From the IMG/VR virus record IMGVR_UViG_3300017706_001340, positions 23,770 through 87,769 of that record: a DNA stretch of 64,000 nucleotides. One strand, 5' to 3'. Shown one piece after another: positions 1-7,808 of this stretch. The position numbers and the translations under genes were made by a program. The DNA is from a virus. Every line of letters begins with the position of its first letter. Position 1 is the stretch's first letter. The notes under the pieces are model-generated. The model was not told the origin of the DNA. It did no database searches and saw only the letters and a program-made list of their open reading frames with translations.

Positions 1-1
1 C

Positions 2-277
2 ATGTCAAATACATCAAAAGATGAGAATCTCATGCTAGAGCAGGCTTATATGAGAGTATATGAAGCTAGAATGTCTCAAATTGAGTCTGATGAGAGTGTG
101 GAGGAATCTACTGACGAGGAGCCTGAGAATGACAAGATGGCAGCAGCAGTAGCAGTACAGCAAACAGCTGATCAGGTTGAGGATGAAGGTGGAGAGATGA
201 CTCAGCAACTACAGAAGGCCAAGCAAGAGTCTGAAAAGTATGTAAGTAAGAAGATAAGTCAGTTCAAGAAGGACTAA
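2..277 (+). CDS. Small acidic hypothetical protein
   Basis: Reads as a complete 91-residue, Glu/Asp-rich protein starting at the ATG at base 2; its promoter lies outside the window. No known domain is recognised. Near the N-terminus it has LEQAYMRVYEA, similar in shape to NIEQAYDLLTEN in the acidic protein encoded at 32709-33569. Such short amphipathic stretches ending in x-x-E resemble the capsid-targeting peptides of T4 internal proteins, so a head-associated role is possible, but this is inference. It ends tail to tail with the leftward ligase-like gene, overlapping it by 4 bases. Confidence 0.7.
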   Translation: MSNTSKDENLMLEQAYMRVYEARMSQIESDESVEESTDEEPENDKMAAAVAVQQTADQVEDEGGEMTQQLQKAKQESEKYVSKKISQFKKD

Positions 278-1602
278 CGACTAAACTTCAGACTTCCTAG
301 TATTTGATTCACTGGTGCAAATATCCCGGTGAACTTATAGATCTTAGGTTTAGATTCACCGTCAGGTGTGTATGTAAACGTCAAACCTTCACTTGGAACG
401 ATAGTGTCTAAACCACCTAACTTATTTATCATCTTCAATTCATGTTGTAGTTTGTTCATCAACGTTAAATCACCAGTGGCTTCAATCTCTCTTGTGACTT
501 CTTCAATGCCTTGTCTTATCTCTTGTACAGCCTGTGAGGGATTCAATGTGAGAAGATTTGATATGTTGTTGTTCAACTCAACACCAAGCTTGAGAAACAA
601 CGCTTTGAGCGGTTCGATCATGTTATTGTAGTGTGTTTTGAGTTCCCCACTACGTTCTGTTGCACTTATCCATTGTAAAAATTCTTTGTTATCAACAATG
701 CCTTTAAGTTCCGGCAACCGGCTAAGTGCTACGGAATTGTAATCGCTAGGCCTTTTACCGGGTGTCAACATCTTGAATGCCCACCTATATGCGATACGTC
801 TCAACGTGTCTTGTTGAACATTGTAACCAAATTCACGCGCTCCATTCTGTATAACATTACTCATGTAACTAATCCAGTAGTCTCCTACGTTGTTGCTAGG
901 ATTTAGTTTATGCTCACCCATCAAACCACTCAGTATACCCATATACTCACCTATAGTTGTCTCAAAATTCTTAACTTCCGGTAACTTCATCAGCGGCATG
1001 CTCGTGATTGTGAACTTATCTTGTACGTGTTGGTTGATTTGCTCGATCATACCCGCCATCATGCGACCATATTCATTGAAATCACCATCTAAAGTGTTGC
1101 CATCCTCGTCATATTCTCGGAAGTTGTGTAAAACGATCAATTCATGGTTATAAGGTATGACATTCACTGTGGCTGGCCAGATTATCTCAATGTTGATCCA
1201 CCTCTTACCGTCCGCGAACAACAATTGCTTCTGTCGGTCGCTCAAAGCCATGATAGCCTTCTCTAGATCCTTGGCTGCAAACGTGAACGCTTCTTTCACG
1301 TTGTCATTTGGATGTTCTCTGAAGAATTCTGCAATACCTTTGGCTCCTTTTATAGCATTCTTACCAAAACCACGATAATGTCCTTTGTTACGAGCGAATA
1401 TCACGCGATTGGCACGATGACTCACTGCTAATGCTTGTCCATCGGTCTTTTCTTTGATCTCTCCTTTGATTCCACCGGTCAACGCTTGTTTGATGATGCG
1501 TTGCAGGTCTTCGAACTGTAAAGTGTAGTCTTCATGCACGTTCATCATATGGCCATATGCTCCACCTTCTTCTATCACTCTGTTGTATGTTTTAAAGTTC
1601 AT
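274..1602 (-). CDS. Ligase-like (KxDG nucleotidyltransferase) protein
   Basis: 442 residues. Around residues 51-55 it has EKTDG, which fits motif I (KxDG, nucleotidyl-accepting Lys) of the DNA/RNA ligase and capping-enzyme superfamily. Near residues 145-165 WINIEIIWP followed by a Tyr-rich strand fits the Glu-containing motif III/IIIa region of polynucleotide ligases. The remaining two-thirds is not recognised. The N-terminus MNFKTYNRVIEE-G looks like the T4 internal-protein targeting peptide (Lys-Thr-Tyr followed by a hydrophobic-x-E cleavage site), so the protein may be packaged in the head. It follows the 1604-3127 gene after one base and is probably co-transcribed with it. Family assignment is moderate; packaging is inference. 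Confidence 0.75.
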   Translation of the reverse strand: MNFKTYNRVIEEGGAYGHMMNVHEDYTLQFEDLQRIIKQALTGGIKGEIKEKTDGQALAVSHRANRVIFARNKGHYRGFGKNAIKGAKGIAEFFREHPNDNVKEAFTFAAKDLEKAIMALSDRQKQLLFADGKRWINIEIIWPATVNVIPYNHELIVLHNFREYDEDGNTLDGDFNEYGRMMAGMIEQINQHVQDKFTITSMPLMKLPEVKNFETTIGEYMGILSGLMGEHKLNPSNNVGDYWISYMSNVIQNGAREFGYNVQQDTLRRIAYRWAFKMLTPGKRPSDYNSVALSRLPELKGIVDNKEFLQWISATERSGELKTHYNNMIEPLKALFLKLGVELNNNISNLLTLNPSQAVQEIRQGIEEVTREIEATGDLTLMNKLQHELKMINKLGGLDTIVPSEGLTFTYTPDGESKPKIYKFTGIFAPVNQILGSLKFSR

Positions 1603-1603
1603 A

Positions 1604-3127
1604 TTAATTGTTCAATTTAATTGTAAATCCACCGCGACCAGGCTCTCCTGCTTTTGCACCAGTGCTAGCACCAATACTGGCATTAGACATCATGAGAACA
1701 TTAAACGATTTGATTATATTATCACCATATTCACCGGTCATCATTATTGGATATGTATTAGTATAATTCTCACCGGGTACCTCACACATAGCCGCATAAT
1801 ACGCAAAACCCTCCCCGACAGCATAATCAGTGATCTGTATCGCACTTAATATACGTAGACCTATCTCTGTGATATGTGTTTGTTGTAATAAGTTATCATG
1901 AATAGCTGAACTCAGTATCTTCGATATTGCACCCTTCGCGTGTTTTGGTTTACTTGCCATCTTAGAGAGATCAGTAGCGAACGCATCTTGCATCTTTATA
2001 TCTGTTTTAAATTTTCCGAACCCATATTTTGATAGATATGATGAGACGAAGCCAGCACCACCGGTCGGCTTTGATGTACGTGCTCTTAGTGTCTGTTTTA
2101 TATGATTAAATTTTGTTATGATATCTTCTAGATAACCAGCTTTATTATCTACTGTTATTGCATCTATAATCTTCTTGTTATACACTGCCTTGCCACTCAG
2201 TTGTTTAGTTATTTTGTTAGCCATCTCTAGAATCTCATTATAGTCACAGCAATCAGATCGCTGTAATCGTTGATATATATCCTTCAGTGCTTTATGTACA
2301 TCCGGTCTGCTTATATAATATGGGTATATGACTGAAATATCTCGCATCACCGGTTCTTTTATCTCAAATATCTCATTCTGTCTTCTATTTTCATCAAAAT
2401 CATCAAAGCGCTTCATGGCGTATTGTTCGAACTTACTTGCTCTACCAACCACATCTCCCTTCCCGGGTCTGCCGGCAGCTCCCTTAAGCTCGATCTCTTC
2501 ACCAGAAGGTAACATCAAGTCACCCTTCTTCGGGTTAACAGCTTCAGTAAATAAAGTTATTAACACTTCTCCATTACCTACACCGACATTACCTTCAGTG
2601 AAATCACTCAACGTGACTAGTGATTTTATAAACTCTGCATTACCAATCATCGGCATTGTACTTCCAAACTGATTTACAAATTCATTTATAATATTGAATC
2701 TATCTCTCTTCACAAGTGATGTTAAAACCCTGAGATTCTTGCTCTCTTTTAACTCAATAAGCTCATTAACCTCACTGGTTATTCTATCCACGATACTTAT
2801 ATCGTTGAGATCATACATCGTATCTAACCTCTCAACTATTCCTGTAGGTATAGCCTTCCTTGCAGTAGCACTATCCCATCCACCAGACGCACACCACCTA
2901 CCAAACAACTCCGGTAATCTCAACTTAGCTTCATGCGCACCTAATGATAATGCTAAGTCATCTGACATTTTAAATTTTTGATCTTTTAATTTAGAATCAT
3001 CAAACTTTATTCCAATTGTAGCCTCGTTTATCACCTTATTATATAGGTCCTGTTCACGCTCTGGGTGAGTGTAATGATCTCCTCTTCTAATACCTTTGTA
3101 GATATCACCTATCTCCCTGTTACTCAT
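1604..3127 (-). CDS. PD-(D/E)XK nuclease-like protein, 507 aa
   Basis: 507 residues with no close family I can name. Around residues 185-216 it reads GNGEVLITLF, then KKGDLMLPSGEEIELKG. The pattern G-(E), G-D, then E-x-K is the core of PD-(D/E)XK restriction-endonuclease-fold nucleases, preceded by the conserved upstream Glu. The rest is mixed alpha/beta and unassigned. The N-terminal part contains LYNKVINE-A, a possible prohead-protease-type site. Its ATG overlaps the end of the 115-residue upstream gene (TAATG type), and it abuts the ligase-like gene, so a nuclease-like and a ligase-like protein appear to be co-expressed late. Catalytic function is inferred from motif only. Confidence 0.75.
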   Translation of the reverse strand: MSNREIGDIYKGIRRGDHYTHPEREQDLYNKVINEATIGIKFDDSKLKDQKFKMSDDLALSLGAHEAKLRLPELFGRWCASGGWDSATARKAIPTGIVERLDTMYDLNDISIVDRITSEVNELIELKESKNLRVLTSLVKRDRFNIINEFVNQFGSTMPMIGNAEFIKSLVTLSDFTEGNVGVGNGEVLITLFTEAVNPKKGDLMLPSGEEIELKGAAGRPGKGDVVGRASKFEQYAMKRFDDFDENRRQNEIFEIKEPVMRDISVIYPYYISRPDVHKALKDIYQRLQRSDCCDYNEILEMANKITKQLSGKAVYNKKIIDAITVDNKAGYLEDIITKFNHIKQTLRARTSKPTGGAGFVSSYLSKYGFGKFKTDIKMQDAFATDLSKMASKPKHAKGAISKILSSAIHDNLLQQTHITEIGLRILSAIQITDYAVGEGFAYYAAMCEVPGENYTNTYPIMMTGEYGDNIIKSFNVLMMSNASIGASTGAKAGEPGRGGFTIKLNN

Positions 3128-3474
3128 TACAAATCAGTATGTGGGTAGTTGTTGCGCACGATGCGACTCACAAGTTCTTGCATCTCTTCTAAATTTTCTG
3201 TATCAACTAACTTGGTCAATCTAGCATAGTCAACATCATCGATGTGTTTGGGAGCCATGATCAAAGCTTTTCTGATCATCTCCACATAATCCACCTTGAG
3301 TTTAGCTGTATCATCATCACCAGTATCGTCACTCGGTATGGCACTCTCTGGTGTCTCAGTATCTGGTGGTGGAGCAATTCCTTCCGCATCCGGTTCTGCA
3401 GGAGGTGGTGGTACTGCTTCTTCTTCGCTCAGTACACTCAATTTTTCTTCGATCATTGATAAAAATTTGTCCAT
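3127..3474 (-). CDS. Acidic hypothetical late protein
   Basis: 115 residues; the first 60 are rich in Glu, Asp and Pro (PPPPAEPDAEG) and the remainder is a predicted helical segment. No family recognised. The N-terminus MDKFLSMIEE resembles FFSIIEE in the 29173-29622 protein and T4 internal-protein leaders. The late promoter octamer AATAAATA lies 5 bases before the ATG, so the start codon would be at or next to the transcript start. It begins the leftward operon that continues into the nuclease-like and ligase-like genes. Probable head or virion protein by context only. Confidence 0.7.
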   Translation of the reverse strand: MDKFLSMIEEKLSVLSEEEAVPPPPAEPDAEGIAPPPDTETPESAIPSDDTGDDDTAKLKVDYVEMIRKALIMAPKHIDDVDYARLTKLVDTENLEEMQELVSRIVRNNYPHTDL

Positions 3475-3479
3475 AATAG

Positions 3480-3487
3480 TATTTATT
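3480..3487 (-). promoter_or_regulatory. T4-type late promoter (AATAAATA)
   Basis: Octamer AATAAATA on the minus strand, 5 bases from the ATG at 3474. With T4 geometry the first transcribed base would be the A of ATG. It overlaps the stop region of the upstream gene 3483-4115. Confidence 0.65.
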
Positions 3488-4115
3488 GTGTGTTGTGTCT
3501 TTTAGCCCGAGACTTTTCTATGTCACCATATTTATTCATGTCATTACCATACAATTGCTTGTCTGTATCATCCATTCGACTCCATTGTGAAGCCACCCAT
3601 TGATCCCACTTGGCTTGATCACCAGTACCAGGTCTTCCTTGTTGTTGATTGACTGTCGTTTGTATTCCCATCTGACCTTTCTGGAAGCCTGGTTTGCTAG
3701 CTATCTGTTGTTCAGCGTGGTATCGTTGATAACCTTTGAGACCTTTCCAGTGTCTATATTTTGGGTCACTGTTTGCTTGTTGTTCCAACTCTTGATTCAC
3801 ATCTGACCACTGTGCTTGTTGAGCTGATGTCATCCGTTCCCATGAGCTCTTGATTCTCTTCTCAAGATCAATATCACCCTGATTTTTACCAACATCACCT
3901 AGATCTTGAACAACACCACCCACAGCACCAATCATGTCTCCACTCTTGGCTTTGTCCTTAAACGCCTTGCCAGCAGCAGCGAATTGATTCATACCACGCC
4001 CGATATTACCCATTATACCCTCTAGTATTTGATTGGTAGTGACTCGAGGAGCAGTTTCTTCTGGGAAATATTTTCCTTTCATCTCATGTAGTTTATTGAT
4101 GAACTTGTCAGTCAT
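3483..4115 (-). CDS. Hypothetical late protein, 210 aa
   Basis: 210 residues, Gln/Lys/Gly-rich. Residues about 30-75 contain an Ala/Gly-rich, possibly helical stretch; the C-terminal half holds several Trp and charged repeats (W-E-R-M, W-x-x-W) and looks soluble. No family recognised. A perfect late octamer TATAAATA sits 5 bases before the ATG, so it is likely a late gene whose message starts at the initiation codon. It lies in the leftward late block with the nuclease-like and ligase-like genes; a virion or internal protein is possible but unproved. Confidence 0.7.
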   Translation of the reverse strand: MTDKFINKLHEMKGKYFPEETAPRVTTNQILEGIMGNIGRGMNQFAAAGKAFKDKAKSGDMIGAVGGVVQDLGDVGKNQGDIDLEKRIKSSWERMTSAQQAQWSDVNQELEQQANSDPKYRHWKGLKGYQRYHAEQQIASKPGFQKGQMGIQTTVNQQQGRPGTGDQAKWDQWVASQWSRMDDTDKQLYGNDMNKYGDIEKSRAKRHNTQ

Positions 4116-4119
4116 ACTG

Positions 4120-4707
4120 TTATTTATATACCATACCCTTAATCTTCACACTATTAGTATAATGTTGATCAAGATATTTTAGTTTGTATTTTGACGTGAA
4201 TTTTTTAAATTTCTCCATGTTACATGGATGTATTCTTGTTTGTTTGATATCACATATCATCTCCGTATACTTGCCCTTGTTGTTATTATAATATTGTATG
4301 AATGTGTTGAATTTGACCGGAGCTACGAAAACACGTAGAGGTAGTATATTTTTTATTTGCTTCAGATAACGACTCATGAATTGTATGAACTCTGGTCTTG
4401 TGTCTCTCGTGGTACCCTTCCTTGTGCGTTGATTCTCACACTTCTTGAAGTCACACTTGATGTCCTTGTCGCTAAAATATGTCACAATCCTGTTGTCTGT
4501 GTTGATGGTAGACACTGTATCACATAATGTTTTAGTGATGTGATAGTAATATATCACCTTTGTGTCTTGAGACCTTATATTATAATCATTAAACTTGTCA
4601 TATGTATACAAATCTTGTACGATTTGCTTGTATGCATCATGAAACACATACTCAAAGTTTAGTAGATATAAATTATGATTGTTGAGCTCAACATGCCTTA
4701 GTTGCAT
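4120..4707 (-). CDS. Hypothetical protein, 195 aa
   Basis: 195 residues, rich in Tyr, Asn, Lys and Asp, with no signal peptide or membrane segment. Cys residues occur in KCDFKKCENQ near the middle, but no clear zinc site. It follows the RecB-type nuclease gene by 16 bases on the same strand, with no late octamer of its own, so the two are probably co-transcribed. No family recognised. Confidence 0.65.
   Translation of the reverse strand: MQLRHVELNNHNLYLLNFEYVFHDAYKQIVQDLYTYDKFNDYNIRSQDTKVIYYYHITKTLCDTVSTINTDNRIVTYFSDKDIKCDFKKCENQRTRKGTTRDTRPEFIQFMSRYLKQIKNILPLRVFVAPVKFNTFIQYYNNNKGKYTEMICDIKQTRIHPCNMEKFKKFTSKYKLKYLDQHYTNSVKIKGMVYK
4121..4128 (-). promoter_or_regulatory. T4-type late promoter (TATAAATA)
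   Basis: Exact T4 consensus TATAAATA on the minus strand, 5 bases before the ATG at 4115. It overlaps the stop codon of the upstream leftward gene 4120-4707. Confidence 0.7.
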
Positions 4708-4723
4708 GACTAATTATCAACAA

Positions 4724-5221
4724 TTAACTACAAATGCGCAACAATACATCCTTATACTTCTCAAAGAACCCATCAAGTGATGTGATGACATTTATCTCCT
4801 TGTACACAAGGTAGTTAGCTCCATCCAATCTATTACAACTCTCAAACACACTTGTATTGAACGCCACGAATTTACCCTGGTTGTTGATTTTAAATATTAA
4901 AAACCAGACTTTTTCATCAGAGTAGGATTGCTCCAACCAACTGTCGAGCATCTTATTCTCAGTATAAAATTTACTGAAAGATATATCTTTATGTGCCTTG
5001 CATTCAATCTTCATCTCGTGCATCTCATCCGGTGGAATCAAGTCCCCTTCTAATAATAGTTTTTGTGAGTTTGACAACCGCGCTAACACATCAGCATTCA
5101 TCCCACCGGTCATAGCACCACTGGTTGGCACGCGAGTAAAATTTAATCCGAACACATCTGATAAGTGCTTTGCGGTGTCTCTTTCAAATGCATTTCCTTT
5201 GGCTTTTTGAGGTGATGGCAT
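4724..5221 (-). CDS. RecB/Holliday-resolvase-like PD-(D/E)XK nuclease
   Basis: 165 residues, a size typical of single-domain PD-(D/E)XK nucleases. KGNAFERDTAKHL near residues 8-20 provides the conserved helix-1 Glu; PTSGAMTGGMNADV follows, then EGDLIPP and, near residue 75, IECKAH, giving the E...D...E-x-K active site. This arrangement matches RecB-family and archaeal Hjc-like resolvases. It could process recombination intermediates or branched DNA before packaging (T4 uses gp49 for this, and no gp49 is seen here); that role is inferred. A weak late-like octamer (TGTAAATA at 5226-5233) lies 4 bases before the ATG. Confidence 0.75.
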   Translation of the reverse strand: MPSPQKAKGNAFERDTAKHLSDVFGLNFTRVPTSGAMTGGMNADVLARLSNSQKLLLEGDLIPPDEMHEMKIECKAHKDISFSKFYTENKMLDSWLEQSYSDEKVWFLIFKINNQGKFVAFNTSVFESCNRLDGANYLVYKEINVITSLDGFFEKYKDVLLRICS

Positions 5222-5228
5222 ACTGTAT

Positions 5229-5501
5229 TTACATACTTGTATCGAAAGGTCTACGTTGTGTTGGTATCAAAACATCTAAACTACCATCCTTTTTCTTGGT
5301 TTTTTTAGATTTACGCTTGTCTTTCTTACCACCTGTAGGTGTTCTCATGTCTCCAGGTGCATAAAAATCTGTGACTGGTGTGACAGCACCTCCATTACCC
5401 ATGCTCCCTGCATCACCAAACACACCACCAGCACCTGCTGAATTGTCTTCTGATATATGCTTCATGAAGCATGTTTTATAATAATTTGTTTGCTTTTCCA
5501 T
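5229..5501 (-). CDS. Small Gly-rich conserved phage protein with basic tail
   Basis: About 90 residues. The centre is Gly/Ala/Ser-rich (SAGAGGVFGDAGSMGNGG), followed by DFYAPGDMRTP, a Lys-rich stretch (KKDKRKSKKTKKK) and IPTQRRPF. The same type of protein recurs in T4-like marine phages, with unknown function. An ATG 42 bases further upstream is open, but I choose 5501 because a late octamer CATAAATA lies at 5516-5523, inside the longer reading frame. A second possible start is Met at 5462 (MKHISED). The basic tail suggests nucleic acid or phosphate binding. Confidence 0.65.
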   Translation of the reverse strand: MEKQTNYYKTCFMKHISEDNSAGAGGVFGDAGSMGNGGAVTPVTDFYAPGDMRTPTGGKKDKRKSKKTKKKDGSLDVLIPTQRRPFDTSM

Positions 5502-5513
5502 TGAATGTATACT
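5486..5513 (+). promoter_or_regulatory. Possible sigma-70 promoter of uvsY
   Basis: TTGTTT, a 16-base spacer and TATACT lie upstream of uvsY; predicted start near 5520. The short leader contains GGAG (5523-5526), 8 bases before the ATG at 5535, one of the few clear Shine-Dalgarno sequences in the window. Confidence 0.4.
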
Positions 5514-5515
5514 AT

Positions 5516-5523
5516 TATTTATG
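5516..5523 (-). promoter_or_regulatory. T4-type late promoter (CATAAATA)
   Basis: CATAAATA on the minus strand, 14 bases before the chosen ATG at 5501, giving a leader of about 9 bases. Confidence 0.55.
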
Positions 5524-5534
5524 GAGTCACTTGC

Positions 5535-5930
5535 ATGAAACAATTAGAAGAATATATTAAAGAGATGGGTAAAGATGTCGATCTCGATGAATTCAATTTA
5601 AAAGAGTCACAACTGAAGCTACCTGCTATCAAGCATAAATGGGTTGGTAGGTTGATCAGGCATAAGAACGAATTGGAGAGATACAATACAAATAGAGATA
5701 ACATGATCAAACAGATCGCTCAAGAAGTGATCGATCAAGCAACATATCAAGTAACACTATTAACTGCTCAGAAGGCGGCTGAAAAACACCCAAGTATCAA
5801 GCAAATAAACGACTCAATACGTGAGCAAAAATTGATAATAGAGTTCTTGGAGAAAGGTGAGAGAATTTTTGGTGGAATGGGATTCGATATTAAGAATATT
5901 ATAGAAATAATGAAGCTCGAGACACTATGA
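5535..5930 (+). CDS. uvsY: UvsY recombination mediator
   Basis: 131 residues, close to T4 UvsY (137). The N-terminus resembles the UvsY pattern of a short acidic helix followed by a basic K-W segment (HKWVGRLIRHK); the C-terminal LEKGERIFGGMGFDIKN parallels the T4 segment ending in G-F-A-I-K-H. UvsY loads UvsX recombinase on gp32-coated single strands. Position directly before uvsW, sharing ATGA, matches T4 order and supports the call. The start at 5535 is preferred over an in-frame start 30 bases upstream because of the GGAG site 8 bases before it. Confidence 0.8.
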   Translation: MKQLEEYIKEMGKDVDLDEFNLKESQLKLPAIKHKWVGRLIRHKNELERYNTNRDNMIKQIAQEVIDQATYQVTLLTAQKAAEKHPSIKQINDSIREQKLIIEFLEKGERIFGGMGFDIKNIIEIMKLETL

Positions 5931-7384
5931 CGAAATCTACAGTAACATTTGATTATGATGCGAGAAAAAGATTGGCTCTCATGTCGGGAGATCACTTCGA
6001 GGAGATACGAGAACACTTTTCAGTTCATAATGATGCTGCAAAGTTTGCTAGATACAAGAACAGGTTCATACCAAGCAGACGTTATGTTATAACACCTCAA
6101 GGTCGGTTCGAACCCGGACTCTATCACACCATCAAGCAGTATATCCGGGACAACACCGAAGGGTGTAAGATACATATCACTGATAGCTTACGTGAGATAG
6201 TCAACCCGGGATATGACAGAGTGTATCATGAATCCCGTGCCAAGCTGAGCCTGGACTTACGAGACTATCAACAGAGCATTGTGAGTGCTTGTTTGAAATA
6301 TGGTCGTGGTGTGACTATACTGGCAACCGCTGGAGGAAAAACGCTAACAATTGCTAGCTTAATACAGAGTGTTTATCAGAGCTGCAAGCAATTGAAGTGT
6401 TTAATTTTGGTCCCGGATCTCGGTCTTGTGAACCAAACTAGTAGTGACTTTCATGAGTATAGTACAACATTCCTTCACAGTAAGTGGACCGGTAGTGATA
6501 AATTAAACCTGGGTAGCAACGTAATAATTGCCAACATGGGAATTTTACAGAGTAGTAAATCTGAGACAGATTGGATCAAGGACATAGACATGCTGATAAT
6601 TGACGAAGTGCACAAATTACGTAAAGATAACAAGATAAACAAATTGATCAAGACTATTCGAACACCACATAAGTTTGGGTTTACTGGGACCATGCCTGAA
6701 CAGCAGCTCGATCAATGGAATATAATAGGTAAGATAGGCAAAATACTATATGAACGTAACAGTTATCAATTACGTGAACAGCAGTATGTAGCGAAGGCAC
6801 GAGTACAGGTTATAAAAATACTATACAATGAAAAACCACCGGTGTTCCCTGCTGATAGATTTGACCCTTCCGCACGATTTCGACGAGAGCAACAATTCAT
6901 CGCGAAAAATACATTCCGGAACAGTGTCATATCAAAACTGTCCGGGTCGTTTGATAACAATTGTTTGATAATGATAGATTATATTGAACATGGTGAAGAG
7001 TTGTACGGTATATTGCGTTCACAATGTCCTCAAAAGCAGGTGTTTTTCATCCGAGGTGACGTAGCAGTTGAAGAGCGAGACAAAGTTAAAAAATTAATGG
7101 AAAAAACAAGTGATGTGGTGTGTATTGCTATATCAAAAATATTTTCTACAGGAATTAACATCAAAAACCTCCATTATATTGTATTTGCAGGAGGTGGAAA
7201 GGCTAAGGTCAAAATAATACAGAGTATTGGTAGAGGTTTAAGGTTGCATAAGGATAAAAAAGGTGTTATAATTATAGACATAGCAGATATGTTACATTAC
7301 GGATCACAACACTATACAAAGAGACTTAGTTTATATAAAGGAGAGAAAATTGATTATGGTATCAAAAAAATCGAACAAAAGTAA
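5927..7384 (+). CDS. uvsW: UvsW SF2 DNA/RNA helicase
   Basis: 485 residues, similar to T4 UvsW (about 500). Walker A is ATAGGKT near residue 135, the Walker B/DExH box is LIIDEVHKL near residue 224, motif III is FTGTMP, and motif VI is QSIGRGLRL near residue 425. The N-terminal part before the helicase core corresponds to the UvsW substrate-recognition domain. UvsW unwinds branched recombination intermediates and R-loops, driving the switch to recombination-dependent replication. It overlaps uvsY by 4 bases and the late sigma gene by about 29. Confidence 0.93.
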   Translation: MTKSTVTFDYDARKRLALMSGDHFEEIREHFSVHNDAAKFARYKNRFIPSRRYVITPQGRFEPGLYHTIKQYIRDNTEGCKIHITDSLREIVNPGYDRVYHESRAKLSLDLRDYQQSIVSACLKYGRGVTILATAGGKTLTIASLIQSVYQSCKQLKCLILVPDLGLVNQTSSDFHEYSTTFLHSKWTGSDKLNLGSNVIIANMGILQSSKSETDWIKDIDMLIIDEVHKLRKDNKINKLIKTIRTPHKFGFTGTMPEQQLDQWNIIGKIGKILYERNSYQLREQQYVAKARVQVIKILYNEKPPVFPADRFDPSARFRREQQFIAKNTFRNSVISKLSGSFDNNCLIMIDYIEHGEELYGILRSQCPQKQVFFIRGDVAVEERDKVKKLMEKTSDVVCIAISKIFSTGINIKNLHYIVFAGGGKAKVKIIQSIGRGLRLHKDKKGVIIIDIADMLHYGSQHYTKRLSLYKGEKIDYGIKKIEQK

Positions 7385-7808
7385 AAAACCGAAAAAGCCG
7401 CATTACGTCAACTCGAAAGAGTTCACTGAAGATATAAAAGAGTACTACGGTAGTGGTGATGATGATATTGGTGAGAAACTTGGAGAAAGTATTTTTAAAA
7501 TAGCAAAGGGTTTGAGTTATGCACCTAATTTCATCAACTATTCATACAAAGATGATATGGTTGGAGATGCAATTGTTAAGATGTTCTCAGCTCTACAGAG
7601 TAAGAAGTTCAATCTCGAGACCGGTAACAATCCATTCTCTTACTTCACAACAATTGCTTTTCATGCTTTTATCAACAGAATCAAAAAAGAAAAGAAACAG
7701 AGACAGGTTGTGAGTGATTATCAAGAGATGGTATATGAGGAGCTTGCCAGTGAGTATCAAATAGGCAATCAGACTCAATCTAGTGATAGTATAGAGAATG
7801 GTTCTTAA
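7356..7808 (+). CDS. gp55: Late-transcription sigma factor gp55
   Basis: 150 residues. The basic N-terminal stretch is followed by a region-2-like core: SYKDDMVGDAIVKMFSAL, then NPFSYFTTIAFHAFINRIKK, typical of gp55, the minimal sigma factor that recognises the late octamer TATAAATA. T4 gp55 is 185 residues, so this one is short; residues after the core are acidic. The start at 7356 lies inside the end of uvsW and is preceded by AAGGAG at 7338-7343. Its presence fits the many late octamers found across the window. Confidence 0.85.
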   Translation: MVSKKSNKSKKPKKPHYVNSKEFTEDIKEYYGSGDDDIGEKLGESIFKIAKGLSYAPNFINYSYKDDMVGDAIVKMFSALQSKKFNLETGNNPFSYFTTIAFHAFINRIKKEKKQRQVVSDYQEMVYEELASEYQIGNQTQSSDSIENGS

